DNA of 64,000 bases, from positions 4,340,001-4,404,000 of the forward strand of contig NZ_LT607412.1 in NCBI RefSeq assembly GCF_900091455.1. Reading direction: 5' to 3'. Position numbers and translations under genes: made by a program. Within the stretch, counting starts at the first letter, position 1. Each line of letters opens with the position of its first letter. The notes beneath the pieces were generated by a model. It made no database searches, had not been told where the DNA came from, and saw only the letters and a program-made list of their open reading frames with translations. This document shows, one piece after another, positions 36,073 to 46,408 of the stretch. This DNA is from Micromonospora coriariae (GTDB taxonomy: Bacteria; Actinomycetota; Actinomycetes; Mycobacteriales; Micromonosporaceae).

Positions 36073-36996
36073 TCAGGTGATGGCGGCCAGCCGGGGCAGC
36101 AGCGGGGCCAGCGGATCGAGCGCGTCGGCCCGGACCACGTAGCGGGTCACGCCCCAGCGCCGCCGGTGCGCGGCCACCGCCGCGACGATCTCGTCCGCGG
36201 TGCCGATCAGCACGAACGGGGTGGCGAGCAGCTCGTCGACCGTCAGGCCGGTCTCCTCGGCGGTCTGCACGGCGGCAGCCGCCGCGCCGTCGCCCACCAC
36301 GAGCCGCTGCACAAGTGCCTCCAACGCGGGCGGGTCGTCCCGCCCGGCCGCGCCGGCCGCGACCGCGGCCAGTTGCGCGTCGATCTCCGCGGCCCGCCAG
36401 CGCACGTCGTGGCCGTGGCCGTCCGCGAGGGTACGACCGAAGCCGCTGAGCCCGACCACGTCGGCGTGTGCGCCGGCCCAGCGCAGCAGGTCGGTGTTGG
36501 CCGTGCCCACGGTCAGCGGGATCCTCGGCTGCACCGGTCGGGGCCGGTCCAGTCGCGCCCCGTGCACCGCCAGGTCGGCGGAGTCGACCGTGACCTGCTC
36601 GCCGGCCAGCAGGGCCTGGACCGCCTCGGCCACCGCGATGCAGCGGCGTACCCGGCCGGCGACGTCCGGGCGCTCCCGCCCCACCGCCCGCCACTCGACG
36701 GGGGTGTGGCCGGCGCCGATGCCGAGCCGGGCCCGCCCGCCGGAGACCAGGTCGAGGGTCGCCACGTCGGTGGCGAGCAGCGCCGGTTCCCGAACGCCGG
36801 CATTTGTGACGTACGAGCCGAGCCCGAGCGTCGAGGTGACCGACGCGGCGGCGGCCAGCGCGACGAACGGCGCGGCGACCACGCCCGGGTGGTCGCCGAC
36901 CAGCAGCGCGTCGTAGCCGGCCGCCTCGGCCCGGTGGGCCAGCCCACACCAACTGGCGGCGTCGGACGGGCTCGCCTGGACCGAGAAGGTGACCAT
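36073..36996 (-). CDS. LLM-class flavin/F420-dependent oxidoreductase
   Basis: The 307-residue luciferase-like monooxygenase fold protein shows MVTFSVQASPSDAASWCGLA, GYDALLVGDHPGV, LGSYVTNAGVREPALLATDV and SGGRARLGIGAGHTPVEW, the markers of the TIGR03621 type F420-dependent subgroup in actinobacteria. The cofactor could be F420 or FMN; the sequence alone does not decide. The start ATG 36996 is clear. It converges with merR and may share a transcript with the hemerythrin gene upstream (61-base gap). Confidence 0.85.
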   Translation of the reverse strand: MVTFSVQASPSDAASWCGLAHRAEAAGYDALLVGDHPGVVAAPFVALAAAASVTSTLGLGSYVTNAGVREPALLATDVATLDLVSGGRARLGIGAGHTPVEWRAVGRERPDVAGRVRRCIAVAEAVQALLAGEQVTVDSADLAVHGARLDRPRPVQPRIPLTVGTANTDLLRWAGAHADVVGLSGFGRTLADGHGHDVRWRAAEIDAQLAAVAAGAAGRDDPPALEALVQRLVVGDGAAAAAVQTAEETGLTVDELLATPFVLIGTADEIVAAVAAHRRRWGVTRYVVRADALDPLAPLLPRLAAIT

Positions 36997-37057
36997 GGGC
37001 CCAGCCTGCCCTTCAGCGGGCCCCGTGGCCAGCGGTTCTGCCGAGGGGAGACAGGCG

Positions 37058-37597
37058 TCAGCCGGCGGGCGGCGCGGTCAGGCCGAGGAGTTCCTCGACC
37101 GTCCCGGGCCGACCGGTGAGCGCGTTCAGCGCGGTGACCAGGCGCTTCTCCTCGTACCGGAAGTGCGACTCCAGCAGTGCCGCAAGCCCGTCCAGCTCGG
37201 CGCGCAACTGGGCCGCCGGCGGCGGCGTGGGATCGCCCAGCAGCTCCTCGACCCGGCGCAGGATCCCCGCGACCACCTCGTGGTCGGTGATCAGGTTGGC
37301 GAGGACCGGGCGCAGCTCCGGGACCTCGTCGGCCAGCAGCCGGAACGCGCCGTCGTCCTCACCCGTGTGGTGTCGGCCGAGCGCGGCACAGAAGGTGAGG
37401 CAGTGGGCCCGCAGATCCCGCGACGGCCGGGCCCCGGCGGGGGCGTCGGCGTCGAGGCTCGCCCGGAGGCGGGCCAGCTCCGTGCCGAGCCAGAGGTGGA
37501 TCTCGATCATCTGATTGCCGACGGCGGCGAGCCGGTCGGCCGGTGAAGTGGTTGGGTGCACGTTCGTCCCATGCTGTCCCCGCGCCTCCATGCCCAC
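37058..37597 (-). CDS. Hemerythrin-like HHE-domain protein
   Basis: The 179-residue helical protein carries the iron-binding pattern of hemerythrins: His in MIEIHLWLGTE, HHTGEDDGAF with His and Glu, the DHEVV His, and HFRYEEKRLV (H-x3-E). Such proteins bind a di-iron centre and sense or store oxygen or nitric oxide. GTG 37597 is preceded by GAAGGCCGCC; ATG 37591 is only two codons further in. It lies upstream of the LLM oxidoreductase on the same strand. The function in this organism is unknown. Confidence 0.85.
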   Translation of the reverse strand: MGMEARGQHGTNVHPTTSPADRLAAVGNQMIEIHLWLGTELARLRASLDADAPAGARPSRDLRAHCLTFCAALGRHHTGEDDGAFRLLADEVPELRPVLANLITDHEVVAGILRRVEELLGDPTPPPAAQLRAELDGLAALLESHFRYEEKRLVTALNALTGRPGTVEELLGLTAPPAG

Positions 37598-37653
37598 GGC
37601 GGCCTTCGTGCCGGGTGCACCGCGACGCTGGGCTGGAGCCTATCCCGGCGGGG

Positions 37654-38991
37654 TCACGGCGTGGTCGGCTCGTCGGGTTCCTTGAGGTGCCAGCTGGCCC
37701 GGAAGTGGGCCTCGTGGACCTCGTGGGTGGTCCGTTCCTGGAAGACGGCGGCCCGCAGCGCGTGCCGCGACTCCGACATCACCATCACCTCGACGGCCAC
37801 CAGCCCGACGCAGATCGCGGTGAGGAGGGTGAGTGCGCCCAGCACCGGCAGGTGCTGGGCGATCGGCAGGGCCAGCGCCAGCACCGCCAGCACGCCGATC
37901 CGGGTCCAGGTGACTGTGTGCAGGGTGCGCAGTTGGAACAGCAGGTTGGCGGCGAAATAGCAGATCACCCCGCCGAAGAGCAACGGCACGGCGGGCCCGT
38001 CGATCCGTTGCGCGGGCCCGCCGGCCGGATCGGTGATCTGGTGCAGGATCTCCTCGCTGCCGATGGAGAAGAGGATCACCGCGGCGATCATCGGCAGATA
38101 GAGGTACGCGTACGCGTCGCGGGCCATCGCCACCCGGGGGCCGCCCTCCGCCGCGTGCAGGGCGATCCGGGCGGCCGGGCCGATGAAGTCGAAGTGCGCC
38201 CACCACAGGGCGGCGGTGAAGAAGATCCCGAGCGAGGCGGCGGCCACTGCCGGCCAGGTGACCGGCTTGCCGACGAGCAGGTTGCCGCCGACACCCACGG
38301 AGATCACCGACTCGCCCAGCGCGATGATCAGGATGAGGTCGTACCGCTCCGTCCAGTGTTCCGCGCTGGTCACCCCCCAGCCCCAGGTGCCGACGATGAA
38401 GCCGGTGGCGTACTGGACCACCACCACGGTGATCCACAGGGCGTCGCGGACCATCGCGGCCTGGTCGGGGTCGCCGATCTGCGGCGGAATCAGCGCGGCC
38501 GCCAGCAGCAGCACGATGCTCACCGCCAGCTCCGGGGCGAAGCGGCGCAGTTGGCGCCGTTCCCGCGGGCTGTCCCGCACCACATGCTGGTAGAGGATCA
38601 TGTGGACGGCACGGACCACGACGTAGCTGATGGCCACCAGCATCGGGCCGGCGGTGCCGCGCTTCGGGTCGCTGAACGCCTGCGGCAGCGCCAGCGCGAA
38701 CGCGAACAGGGCGGCCATCGCGATCACCATGAGCACCGGTACGTAGCCCTCGCCGAGCCGGACCCGGGTGGCGACCAGACTGTGCACCACCCAGATCCAC
38801 CAGAGCACGGCGAGTACCAGGCCGGCGTGCAGCAGCTGCCGGCCGGAGATGTTCGCGGCGGTCGCCCGGGTGATGATGAAGAACGAGAAGACGAAGACCA
38901 GATCGAAGAAGACCTCGAACTTGTCGACCCGGGCACCGGGGGCGATCGGGACGGCGGGCCCCAGTCGCCCACGCCGCCGGTAGCCGCCCAC
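37654..38991 (-). CDS. Low-temperature-requirement A (LtrA) family membrane protein
   Basis: The 445-residue protein has about 12 membrane helices. It begins with the LtrA signature VDKFEVFFDLVFVFSFFIIT and later has ERYDLILIIALGESVISVG and TAALWWAHFDFIG. LtrA was first linked to growth in the cold in Listeria; its biochemical role is unknown. The start GTG 38991 gives MGGYRRRGRL; no strong ribosome site is seen. It is followed by the divergent-free hemerythrin gene on the same strand. Confidence 0.88.
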   Translation of the reverse strand: MGGYRRRGRLGPAVPIAPGARVDKFEVFFDLVFVFSFFIITRATAANISGRQLLHAGLVLAVLWWIWVVHSLVATRVRLGEGYVPVLMVIAMAALFAFALALPQAFSDPKRGTAGPMLVAISYVVVRAVHMILYQHVVRDSPRERRQLRRFAPELAVSIVLLLAAALIPPQIGDPDQAAMVRDALWITVVVVQYATGFIVGTWGWGVTSAEHWTERYDLILIIALGESVISVGVGGNLLVGKPVTWPAVAAASLGIFFTAALWWAHFDFIGPAARIALHAAEGGPRVAMARDAYAYLYLPMIAAVILFSIGSEEILHQITDPAGGPAQRIDGPAVPLLFGGVICYFAANLLFQLRTLHTVTWTRIGVLAVLALALPIAQHLPVLGALTLLTAICVGLVAVEVMVMSESRHALRAAVFQERTTHEVHEAHFRASWHLKEPDEPTTP

Positions 38992-39036
38992 GGTCCCACT
39001 CTGGCAGCGTCCAGACCGGCCCGAGGTCGGAACGGG

Positions 39037-39606
39037 TCAGCCCGGGTGCCGGTGCCGCAGACCGTCCATGAGCAGGCCGAGCAGCCGCTCGGCCTGGGCG
39101 CGTTCACCAGCGGCCAGGGAGATTCCGCTCAGGCTGGCCAGCACGTCTGTGGTGTCCACGTCGGCCCGTACGGTGCCGGCCGCGGCGCCCGCGCTCAGCA
39201 GTCGGTCGAGCGCCTCCAGCAGCCGGTCCCGGCTCTGCGCGTACGGGTTGGCGCCGGTGGCGATCACCAGGCGCAGGGCATCGGCCATCCCGCGCTTGGT
39301 GGCGAGGTAGTCGATGAACCGGGACATCCAGCCCCGTAGCGCCCGGTCCGGCGGTAGTTGGTCGAGCAGCTCCGGCGCGGCGTCGCAGAGTTTGCCCAGT
39401 TCGTTGCGGTACGCCGCCTCGATCAGCGCCTCGCGGGTGGGGAAGTGACGATAGAGAGTGCCGATGCCCACCCCGGCCTCCCGGGCGATGCCGTCGAGCG
39501 TTACCTCCGGCCCGGGGCGGGAAAACGCCTGGATCGCGGCCTCCAGCAGTCGCTCGCGATTGCGCAGGGCATCCGCCCGCAGCGGGCGGGGGCTGGTCTC
39601 CGGCAT
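39037..39606 (-). CDS. TetR-family transcriptional regulator
   Basis: The 189-residue protein has an N-terminal TetR helix-turn-helix: [20 protein letters not shown] then [20 protein letters not shown] with its typical TLYRHF. The ligand-binding half is helical. ATG 39606 has GGGAGGAAGTG before it. It diverges from an SDR gene, and a perfect 18-bp palindrome lies in the gap, so repression of the SDR and itself is likely. The inducer is unknown. Confidence 0.92.
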   Translation of the reverse strand: MPETSPRPLRADALRNRERLLEAAIQAFSRPGPEVTLDGIAREAGVGIGTLYRHFPTREALIEAAYRNELGKLCDAAPELLDQLPPDRALRGWMSRFIDYLATKRGMADALRLVIATGANPYAQSRDRLLEALDRLLSAGAAAGTVRADVDTTDVLASLSGISLAAGERAQAERLLGLLMDGLRHRHPG

Positions 39607-39640
39607 CACTTCCTCCCTCGCTGGTGCGGGCCAGTGGTAT

Positions 39641-39688
39641 CCGGAGGGCACTCCGGTTAGTCTCGAACGTAGCGGAGGATCCTCCGCT
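39641..39688. promoter_or_regulatory. TetR operator region
   Basis: AGCGGAGGATCCTCCGCT (39671-39688) is a perfect 18-bp palindrome centred in the tetR-SDR gap. A second inverted repeat, CCGGAG-GGCA-CTCCGG (39641-39656), lies closer to tetR. The GGAG/CTCC core is shared by both, so one protein could bind both. Confidence 0.75.
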
Positions 39689-39741
39689 TCCATCGTAGCG
39701 GCGGGCCGGGTCGGTCCGCCCCACCCGGACAAGGATGGATC

Positions 39742-40677
39742 ATGACGACGAGCACCCCGATCACCACCCCGTTCACCCATGCCTCCACCGCCATGGACGT
39801 GATCCAGGGCGTGGACCTCGGCGGCCGGCGGGCGATCGTCACCGGCGGGTCGTCCGGCATCGGCGTCGAGACCGCCCGCGCCCTGGCCAGCGCCGGCGCG
39901 CAGGTCACCCTGGCCGTGCGTAACACCGACGCCGGGCAGCGCGCCGCCGACGACATCACCGCCAGCACCGGCAACGACCAGATCCTGGTCGCACCGCTCG
40001 ACCTCGCCGACCAGGGCTCGGTGGCCGACTTCGTGGCCAACTGGGACGGTCCGCTGCACATGCTGGTCAACAACGCCGGCATCATGGCGTCGCCGGAGAT
40101 GCGGACGCCACAGGGCTGGGAGATGCAGTTCGCCACCAACCACCTGGGGCACTTCGCGCTCGCCACCGGGCTGCGCCCGGCGCTGTCCGCCGCCGACGGC
40201 GCCCGGATCGTGTCGGTGAGCTCCGCCGCCCACCTACGCTCACCTGTGGTCTTCGAGGACATTCAGTACGAGCGCCGGCCGTACGAGCCGTGGGAGGCGT
40301 ACGGGCAGTCGAAGACGGCGAACGTGCTCTTCGCCGTGGAGGCGACCCGGCTCTGGGCCGACGACGGCATCGTGGCCAACTCGCTGATGCCCGGGGCGAT
40401 CCAGACCAACCTCCAGCGCTACGTCAGCGAGGAGGAGCTGAACCGGATGCGCTCGGGCAACGCGGCGGCGTGGAAGAACGTCGAGCAGGGTGCCGCCACG
40501 TCGGTGCTGGTCGCCGCCTCACCGCTGATCGACGGGGTCGGCGGGCGGTACTTCGAGGACTGCCAGGAGGCTGGCCCGGTGGTGCCCGGCGAGCGGCGCG
40601 GCGTCGCCCCGTACGCGCTGGACCCGGAGGCCGCGGAGCGGCTCTGGCAGGTCTCGACCGCACTGCTCAAGGGCTGA
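39742..40677 (+). CDS. Short-chain dehydrogenase/reductase
   Basis: The 311-residue classical SDR has the cofactor motif [26 protein letters not shown], the catalytic Ser in [11 protein letters not shown], and Tyr-x3-Lys in [11 protein letters not shown]. The Arg in VRNTD after the second strand suggests NADPH. It resembles retinol dehydrogenase-like oxidoreductases of actinobacteria with broad carbonyl substrates. ATG 39742 begins [11 protein letters not shown]. It is divergent from, and presumably controlled by, the TetR gene. A terminator follows. Confidence 0.9.
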   Translation: MTTSTPITTPFTHASTAMDVIQGVDLGGRRAIVTGGSSGIGVETARALASAGAQVTLAVRNTDAGQRAADDITASTGNDQILVAPLDLADQGSVADFVANWDGPLHMLVNNAGIMASPEMRTPQGWEMQFATNHLGHFALATGLRPALSAADGARIVSVSSAAHLRSPVVFEDIQYERRPYEPWEAYGQSKTANVLFAVEATRLWADDGIVANSLMPGAIQTNLQRYVSEEELNRMRSGNAAAWKNVEQGAATSVLVAASPLIDGVGGRYFEDCQEAGPVVPGERRGVAPYALDPEAAERLWQVSTALLKG

Positions 40678-40712
40678 GCGCGCAGCGCCGGCCGGGGTCC
40701 GCCCCGACCGGC

Positions 40713-40750
40713 GTTCACCGGCCAACAGGCCGTTCGCCGGCCAACAGGCC
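40713..40750. repeat. 19-bp direct repeat, two copies
   Basis: Two adjacent copies of GTTCxCCGGCCAACAGGCC (40713-40731 and 40732-40750) differ at one base. They lie just before the terminator that follows the SDR gene. No role is apparent. Confidence 0.7.
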
Positions 40751-40761
40751 CAGAAACGACG

Positions 40762-40794
40762 AAGGGCGCCCCGGTCATCGACCGGGGCGCCCTT
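40762..40794. terminator. Bidirectional terminator, SDR / sucB
   Basis: A perfect 14-bp stem (40762-40775 with 40781-40794) has loop CATCG and is followed by a short T run on the plus strand. It lies between convergent genes. Confidence 0.88.
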
Positions 40795-40810
40795 TCGACT
40801 GGCTCGGGGA

Positions 40811-42649
40811 TCAGGCCAGGCCCAGCTCCGACTCGAAGTTGCCGGCCTCCAGCCGCTCCTTGACCGCGGCCAGGAAGCGGGCCGCGTCGGCGCCGTCGAT
40901 CAGCCGGTGGTCGTAGGACATGGCCAGGTAGACCATCGACCGGACCGCGACGACCTCGCCGAGCTCCGGGTCGTTGACCACGACCGGACGCTTGACCACG
41001 GCACCCGTGCCGAGCATCGCCGACTGCGGCGACGGCACGATCGGGGTGTCGAAGAGCGCGCCCCGGCTGCCCGTGTTGGTCAGCGTGAACGTCGCCCCGG
41101 CCAGCTCGTCCGGGCTGACCTTGTTGGTCCGGGTCCGCTCGGCCAGGTCCGCGACCCGCTTGGCGATGCCGCCCAGGTTGAGGTCACCGGCGTTGTGGAT
41201 GACCGGCACCAGCAGACCCCGCTCGGTGTCCACGGCGATGCCGAGGTGCTCCGCCTCCGGGTAGGTGATCGTCCCACCCTCGAGATCCAGCCGGGCGTTG
41301 ACGATCGGGTACGTCTGCAGCGCCTCGACGGCCGCCAGGGCGAAGAACGGCAGGAAGGACAGCTTCACGCCGTGCCGCTGCACGAAGGAGTCCTTCGCCT
41401 GCGCCCGCAACTTGGCGATCCGGGTGACGTCCACCTCGACCACCGTGGTCAGCTGCGCCATCTCGTGCAGCGACTCGTGCATCCGCGTGGCGATCGCCTT
41501 GCGGATCCGCGGAAGCTTCTCGGTGGTGCCCCGCTTGCCGCTCGGCTGCGGCTTGGCGACCGGCTTCGCCGGGGCCGACGGCGCGGCGGCCTGCTGCGGT
41601 GCGGCGGGCGCGGCCTTGGCGGCCTTGGCCTTCTCGGCCGCCTCCAGCACGTCCTGCTTGCGGATCCGGCCACCCACGCCGGTGCCGTTGAGCGAGGACA
41701 GGTCGACGCCGTGCTCGCTGGCGAGCTTGCGCACCAGCGGGGTGACGTACCCGGCGGCCTCCTCGCCGCCGCCCTGCGCCGGGGCGGACGGGCGCTGCGG
41801 CGTCGGGGTCGGCGCGGCCGGCTGCGCGGCCTGCTCGGCCTTCACCGGCTGCGCCGAGGTCTCGGCCTCCGCGGACGGCTCGTTGTACGACATGCCCGGG
41901 GTGGGCTCCTCGACCTTCGGCTCCGGCTTCGGCTCGGCCTTGGGCGCCGGCTTGGCCTCCGCCTTCGGCTCGGGCTTCGGCTCCGGCTTCGCTGCCGCGG
42001 GGGCGGCACCGGCAACGCCGATGATCGCCAGGTCGGCGCCGACCGCGGCGGTCTCGTCCTCGGCGACCTTGATCTCCAGCACCGTTCCGGCGACCGGCGA
42101 CGGGATCTCGGTGTCCACCTTGTCGGTGGAGACCTCCAGCAGAGGCTCGTCCACCTCGATGGTCTCGCCGACCTGCTTGAGCCAGCGGGTGACCGTACCC
42201 TCGGTGACGCTCTCACCCAGGGCCGGCATCTTCACCGCAGTGCCCTCGCCCGCGCCCGCGCCGGCGGCGGCCGGGGCCGGCGCCTCGTCCTGGGCCACCT
42301 GGTCGGCGGTGCCCTCAGCGGCGGCCGTCGGCTCGGTGGCCGGCTCGGCCGCTTCGGCCGGAGCCTGCTGCTGCTCCTGCGGAGCGGCCTCGCCGCCACC
42401 GGCCGACTCGCCCTCGCCGGCGATGACGGCCAGCTCGCTGCCGACCTCCGCGGTCTCGTCCTCGCCGACCACGATCCGGCTCAGCACGCCCGCCGCGGGC
42501 GACGGGATCTCGGTGTCGACCTTGTCGGTCGAGACCTCGAGCAGTGGCTCGTCGACCTCGACCGTGTCGCCCTCCTGCTTGAGCCAGCGAGTGACGGTGC
42601 CCTCGGTGACGCTCTCGCCGAGCCGGGGCATGGTGACCGATACCGGCAT
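40811..42649 (-). CDS. sucB: 2-oxoacid dehydrogenase E2 component (dihydrolipoamide acyltransferase), two lipoyl domains
   Basis: The 612-residue protein is the acyltransferase core of a pyruvate, 2-oxoglutarate or branched-chain dehydrogenase complex. Two lipoyl domains each carry [14 protein letters not shown], the first with Lys43 as lipoylation site. They are separated by Ala/Pro/Glu/Lys linkers of very biased composition. A peripheral-subunit domain ([29 protein letters not shown]) follows. The catalytic domain ends with [16 protein letters not shown], the H-x3-DG active site. Actinobacterial relatives (DlaT, Rv2215) serve pyruvate and 2-oxoglutarate dehydrogenases. ATG 42649 follows GGAG at nine bases. 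The E3 gene is 67 bases upstream on the same strand. Confidence 0.95.
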   Translation of the reverse strand: MPVSVTMPRLGESVTEGTVTRWLKQEGDTVEVDEPLLEVSTDKVDTEIPSPAAGVLSRIVVGEDETAEVGSELAVIAGEGESAGGGEAAPQEQQQAPAEAAEPATEPTAAAEGTADQVAQDEAPAPAAAGAGAGEGTAVKMPALGESVTEGTVTRWLKQVGETIEVDEPLLEVSTDKVDTEIPSPVAGTVLEIKVAEDETAAVGADLAIIGVAGAAPAAAKPEPKPEPKAEAKPAPKAEPKPEPKVEEPTPGMSYNEPSAEAETSAQPVKAEQAAQPAAPTPTPQRPSAPAQGGGEEAAGYVTPLVRKLASEHGVDLSSLNGTGVGGRIRKQDVLEAAEKAKAAKAAPAAPQQAAAPSAPAKPVAKPQPSGKRGTTEKLPRIRKAIATRMHESLHEMAQLTTVVEVDVTRIAKLRAQAKDSFVQRHGVKLSFLPFFALAAVEALQTYPIVNARLDLEGGTITYPEAEHLGIAVDTERGLLVPVIHNAGDLNLGGIAKRVADLAERTRTNKVSPDELAGATFTLTNTGSRGALFDTPIVPSPQSAMLGTGAVVKRPVVVNDPELGEVVAVRSMVYLAMSYDHRLIDGADAARFLAAVKERLEAGNFESELGLA

Positions 42650-42716
42650 GTTCTGAGACTCCTTCATTCCCCTGGTGGGATCTTCGCCCGTCGCCGGACG
42701 CCGCGGGTTGTGGTGA

Positions 42717-44108
42717 TCAGGCGTGCGAGTGCAGCGGCTTGCCGGCGAGGGCCAGGTGCGCCTCGCCCAGGGCCTCGTTCTGGGTCGGGTGAGCGTGCAC
42801 GAGCTGGGCGACCTCGGCCGGGTACGCCTCCCAGTTGTAGATGAGCTGCGCCTCACCGATCAGCTCACCCACCCGGGCGCCGATCATGTGCACGCCGACC
42901 ACCGGGCCGTCCTCGACCCGGACCAGCTTCACGAAGCCGGTGGTCTTGAGGATCTGGCTCTTGCCGTTGCCACCCAGGTTGTAGTTGTACGTCTTGACCT
43001 TGTCAGCGCCGTACTGCTCCTTGGCCCTGGCCTCGGTGAGGCCCACCGACGCCAGCTCCGGGTCGCAGTAGGTGACACGCGGGATGCCGACCTCGTCGAT
43101 CACGGCGGGGGTCTGCCCGGCGATCTCCTCGGCCACGAAGATGCCCTGCTGGAAGCCGCGGTGCGCGAGCTGGAGGCCGGGCACGATGTCGCCGACCGCG
43201 TAGACGTTCGGCACGCTGGTGCGCAGCCGCTCGTCGGTCAGCACGTAGCCGCGGTCCATCTTGACGCCCTGCTCCTCGTACCCGAGGTTGGCGGTGTTCG
43301 GGCCACGACCGACGGCGACCAGCAGCAGCTCGGCCTCGACGGTCTCGCCACCGGAGATGGTCAGCTTGACGCCGTTCTCGGTCTTCTCGACCTTCTCGAA
43401 CGGCTTGCCGACCTTGAAGTTGATCTTCCGCTTGCGGAACGCCCGCTCCAGCGCCTTCGACGACTCCTCGTCCTCGGCGGCGACCAGCCGGGGCAGCGCC
43501 TCGACGATGGTCACGTCCACACCGAAGGACTTCCACACGCTGGCGAACTCGACGCCGATCACGCCGCCACCGAGCACGATCACCGACGACGGCACCCGGT
43601 CCATGGTGAGCGCGTGGTCACTGGTGATGATCCGCTCGCCGTCGACCTCCAGGCCGGGCAGGCTCTTGGCGTACGAGCCGGAGGCCAGGACGATGTTGCG
43701 GCCGGTGTAGCGCTTGCCGTCCACCTCGACCACGTTCTTGCCGACCAGCTTGCCGTGGCCCTCGACGATGGTGATCGCCTTGTTGCCCTTCAGCATGCCC
43801 TGCAGGCCCTTGTAGAGCCGGGCGATCACGCCGTCCTTGTACGCGTTGACCCCGGCCATGTCGATGCCGATCAGCTCGGCCTTCACGCCGAACTGCTCCG
43901 ACTCGCGGGCCTGGTCAGCGATCTCGGCCGCGTGCAGCAGGGCCTTCGTCGGGATGCAGCCGTTGTGCAGGCAGGTGCCGCCGAGCTTGCCCTTCTCGAC
44001 CAGCGCGACCTTCAGGCCCAGCTGGACGGCGCGCAGCGCGGTCGCGTAGCCGCCGCTGCCACCTCCGAGAATCACAATGTCGAAGGTCGCTTCGTTCGGC
44101 TCGCTCAC
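42717..44108 (-). CDS. lpdA: Dihydrolipoyl dehydrogenase (E3)
   Basis: E3 re-oxidises dihydrolipoamide on E2 with FAD and NAD+. The 463-residue protein has FAD motif [20 protein letters not shown], the redox disulfide in [17 protein letters not shown], the NAD motif [17 protein letters not shown] and the active-site His-Glu pair in [16 protein letters not shown] 44108 is preceded by GGGAG at six bases; the longer reading frame upstream is not used. It probably forms an operon with the E2 gene, so lipoate-dependent complexes and lipoate synthesis genes lie within 15 kb. Confidence 0.97.
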   Translation of the reverse strand: MSEPNEATFDIVILGGGSGGYATALRAVQLGLKVALVEKGKLGGTCLHNGCIPTKALLHAAEIADQARESEQFGVKAELIGIDMAGVNAYKDGVIARLYKGLQGMLKGNKAITIVEGHGKLVGKNVVEVDGKRYTGRNIVLASGSYAKSLPGLEVDGERIITSDHALTMDRVPSSVIVLGGGVIGVEFASVWKSFGVDVTIVEALPRLVAAEDEESSKALERAFRKRKINFKVGKPFEKVEKTENGVKLTISGGETVEAELLLVAVGRGPNTANLGYEEQGVKMDRGYVLTDERLRTSVPNVYAVGDIVPGLQLAHRGFQQGIFVAEEIAGQTPAVIDEVGIPRVTYCDPELASVGLTEARAKEQYGADKVKTYNYNLGGNGKSQILKTTGFVKLVRVEDGPVVGVHMIGARVGELIGEAQLIYNWEAYPAEVAQLVHAHPTQNEALGEAHLALAGKPLHSHA

Positions 44109-44286
44109 GTCCAACTCCCAGGTCGCGTCGCTGCATCGGGGGTCACAGAGGTGTAACACGGACACACCCCACCTCGGTCATCTTGTCACCACTGGGCACA
44201 GGGTGCGTAGTGAGGTGCCCAACGACACGTCGGTGACACGTACCCTTGGCACCGTTGTCGATGACAGAGCATGGGGGAGAGGTCTG

Positions 44287-44616
44287 GTGGGGTTGTTCCG
44301 GCGCCGCAAACAGGCGCGTGTGCCCAGCCACGACCGCGCGGCGGATCGTGGTGATCTGGATCATCTCGAAAACTTCATCCGGAGCCGACGCGGCGTCGAG
44401 GCGTTCATCGAACCACGGACGACGGTGACGGAGACCACTGTCATCCTGATCGCCGACGACGGGGAGTGGACCCGCCGGCGCATCGACGGCCCGGACGGCG
44501 CCCGGCGCTTCGCGTACCGGATGGGCATCCCGGTGTACGACGTCCGGCTGATGGGCTACCCGCAGCGCATGCGCGACTTCAACGAGCGCCGCAAGCGGCG
44601 CCCCGAGCGGTACTGA
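44287..44616 (+). CDS. Conserved actinobacterial small protein (109 aa)
   Basis: The protein begins MGLFRRRKQARVPSHDRAAD and contains FIRSRRGVEAFIEPRTTVTE, VILIADDGEWTRRRIDGPDG and YDVRLMGYPQRMRDFNERRK. It has no membrane helix. I recognise it as a widely conserved actinobacterial hypothetical protein, often near the E2/E3 or pepA genes, with no known activity. GTG 44287 follows GGGGGAGAGGTCTG. A TACCCT box near 44249 may be its promoter. It diverges from lpdA and ends at a strong terminator. Confidence 0.8.
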   Translation: MGLFRRRKQARVPSHDRAADRGDLDHLENFIRSRRGVEAFIEPRTTVTETTVILIADDGEWTRRRIDGPDGARRFAYRMGIPVYDVRLMGYPQRMRDFNERRKRRPERY

Positions 44617-44620
44617 GACG

Positions 44621-44656
44621 CGACCGGGGCGCCCCCGCACGGGGGCGCCCCGGTCG
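44621..44656. terminator. Bidirectional terminator before pepA
   Basis: A perfect 16-bp stem (44621-44636 with 44641-44656) has loop GCAC. It lies between convergent genes and starts five bases after the stop codon. Confidence 0.9.
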
Positions 44657-44672
44657 TCGGGTCTCTCGACGG

Positions 44673-46247
44673 TCAGCCGTTGACGGCGACGTCCTCGACC
44701 AGCTGCACCAGGGTGCGGACCGGTACGCCGGTGCCGCCCTTGGTCAGGTAGCCGGTCGGCTCGCCCGAGTGGTAGCCCGGCCCGGCGATGTCGATGTGCG
44801 CCCAGGCCACGTCGTCGGTCACGAACTCGCGCAGGAACACGCCGCCCTGCAACATGTGCCCGGCCCGGTCCATCCCGGCGTTGACCTGCGAGATGTCCGC
44901 CACGTCGGAGTCCATGCCCTTGCGCACGTCGTCCGGCAGCGGCATCGGCCAGGCCGGCTCGCCGACCGCGTCGCCGACAGTCCGGACCCGCTCGCACAGC
45001 TCCGCGGTGCCCATGACGCCGGCCATCCGCTTGCCCAGCGCGATCACCTGGCCGCCGGTCAGGGTGGAGGTCTCGAACAGGTAGTCGGTGCCGTCCTCGC
45101 AGGCACGGGCGATCGCGTCGGCCAGGATCATCCGGCCCTCGGCGTCGGTGTTGAGCACCTCCACCTTCTTGCCGCTGTACATGCTGATGACGTCACCCGG
45201 CCGGTAGCTGGTGCCCGACGGCATGTTCTCCGCCATCGGCAGGTAGGCGCTGACCGCCACCGCCGGCTTGAGCGCGGCGATCGCCAGCATGGCCGCACCC
45301 ACCGCGGCGGCGCCCGCCATGTCGGACTTCATCTCCCACATGCCCTGCGCCGGCTTGATCGAGATGCCGCCGGTGTCGAAGGTGATCCCCTTGCCGACCA
45401 GCGCGACCCGCTTGCCGTTGCCGCCGTCCTGCGGGGTGTAGGTGAGCTTCACCAGGCGCGGCGGGGCCTCCGAGCCCTGCCCGACCGCGACGATGCCGCC
45501 GTACCCGCCGGCGGCCAGCGCCGCCTCGTCCAGCACCTCGACGCCGAGGCCCGCCGCACGGGCGGCGTCGGCCACCGCGTCGGCGAAGGACGGCGGACGC
45601 AGCTCGTTCGGCGCGGTGTTCACCCAGTCCCGGCTCAGCCGGACCGCGCCGGCCACCACCTGCGCCCGGCTGATCTCCGCCAGGGCGCCCGCGTCGCCGG
45701 CATCCGGCACCGAGACCAGCACCTCGGCCACCGGCTCCCGCCGGGTCGGCTGCGGCCGGGTCTTGTAGCCGGCGAACCGGTACCCGCCGAGCAGCGCGCC
45801 CTCCGCGACCGCGCGCAGCGCGGCCGGCGCGTCGGCGTCGTCCGGCAGCGGCATGGCCAGCGCCACCTTCGGCGCGCCCGCCAGGGCCCGGATCGCGCCG
45901 CCGGCCGCCCGACGCAGCGTCTCCGGGGCCGGGGCGGCGCCCGACGGCTCCGGGCCGAGCCCGACCGCGACGACCAGCGGGGCGGTGACCGTACCCAGCG
46001 TGGCCAGCTTGATCACCTCGCCCGGGCCACCGGTCGCGCCGAGCAGCGCCAGCGTCTCGGTCAGCTTGCCGTCGAACGCGGCGGCGATGCTCTCCGCGCC
46101 GCTGGCGAGCAGCAGGGTGCCGGCGAGGCCGCTGGTGGCGCCCTGCTCTCCGGTCTGGCTGTGCACGCCGATCACGATCGCGTCGACGGCGAGCTCCGCC
46201 GGGTCGGTGTCGACCAGGCTCAGGGTGGTGGTGCGGGGCGATGTCAC
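44673..46247 (-). CDS. pepA: Leucyl aminopeptidase (M17)
   Basis: The 524-residue enzyme is a hexameric cytosolic metallo-aminopeptidase. The C-terminal catalytic domain has LVGKGITFDTGGISIKPAQG, MKSDMAGAAAVGAAML and the M17 signature NTDAEGRMILADA, which supplies the two-zinc ligands. The N-terminal domain is variable and Ala-rich. GTG 46247 starts MTSPRTTTLSLVD; a GGAG lies about nine bases before it. It matches mycobacterial PepB by position. It diverges from gcvT. Confidence 0.95.
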   Translation of the reverse strand: MTSPRTTTLSLVDTDPAELAVDAIVIGVHSQTGEQGATSGLAGTLLLASGAESIAAAFDGKLTETLALLGATGGPGEVIKLATLGTVTAPLVVAVGLGPEPSGAAPAPETLRRAAGGAIRALAGAPKVALAMPLPDDADAPAALRAVAEGALLGGYRFAGYKTRPQPTRREPVAEVLVSVPDAGDAGALAEISRAQVVAGAVRLSRDWVNTAPNELRPPSFADAVADAARAAGLGVEVLDEAALAAGGYGGIVAVGQGSEAPPRLVKLTYTPQDGGNGKRVALVGKGITFDTGGISIKPAQGMWEMKSDMAGAAAVGAAMLAIAALKPAVAVSAYLPMAENMPSGTSYRPGDVISMYSGKKVEVLNTDAEGRMILADAIARACEDGTDYLFETSTLTGGQVIALGKRMAGVMGTAELCERVRTVGDAVGEPAWPMPLPDDVRKGMDSDVADISQVNAGMDRAGHMLQGGVFLREFVTDDVAWAHIDIAGPGYHSGEPTGYLTKGGTGVPVRTLVQLVEDVAVNG

Positions 46248-46408
46248 TGAAGCTACTCCGGGCGGGCCGGGCCGGCCGCGTCGTCGCGTACCGGCGATGA
46301 AGGTCTCCGGCGGAACGTACCCGCCGGACGTCAGGGCTGTCCCGCCGATGATGCCGACGGGTCCCGCCGATGCTAACCAGCGGTGCTGCCCCCGGTAAGT
46401 TGCCACCC

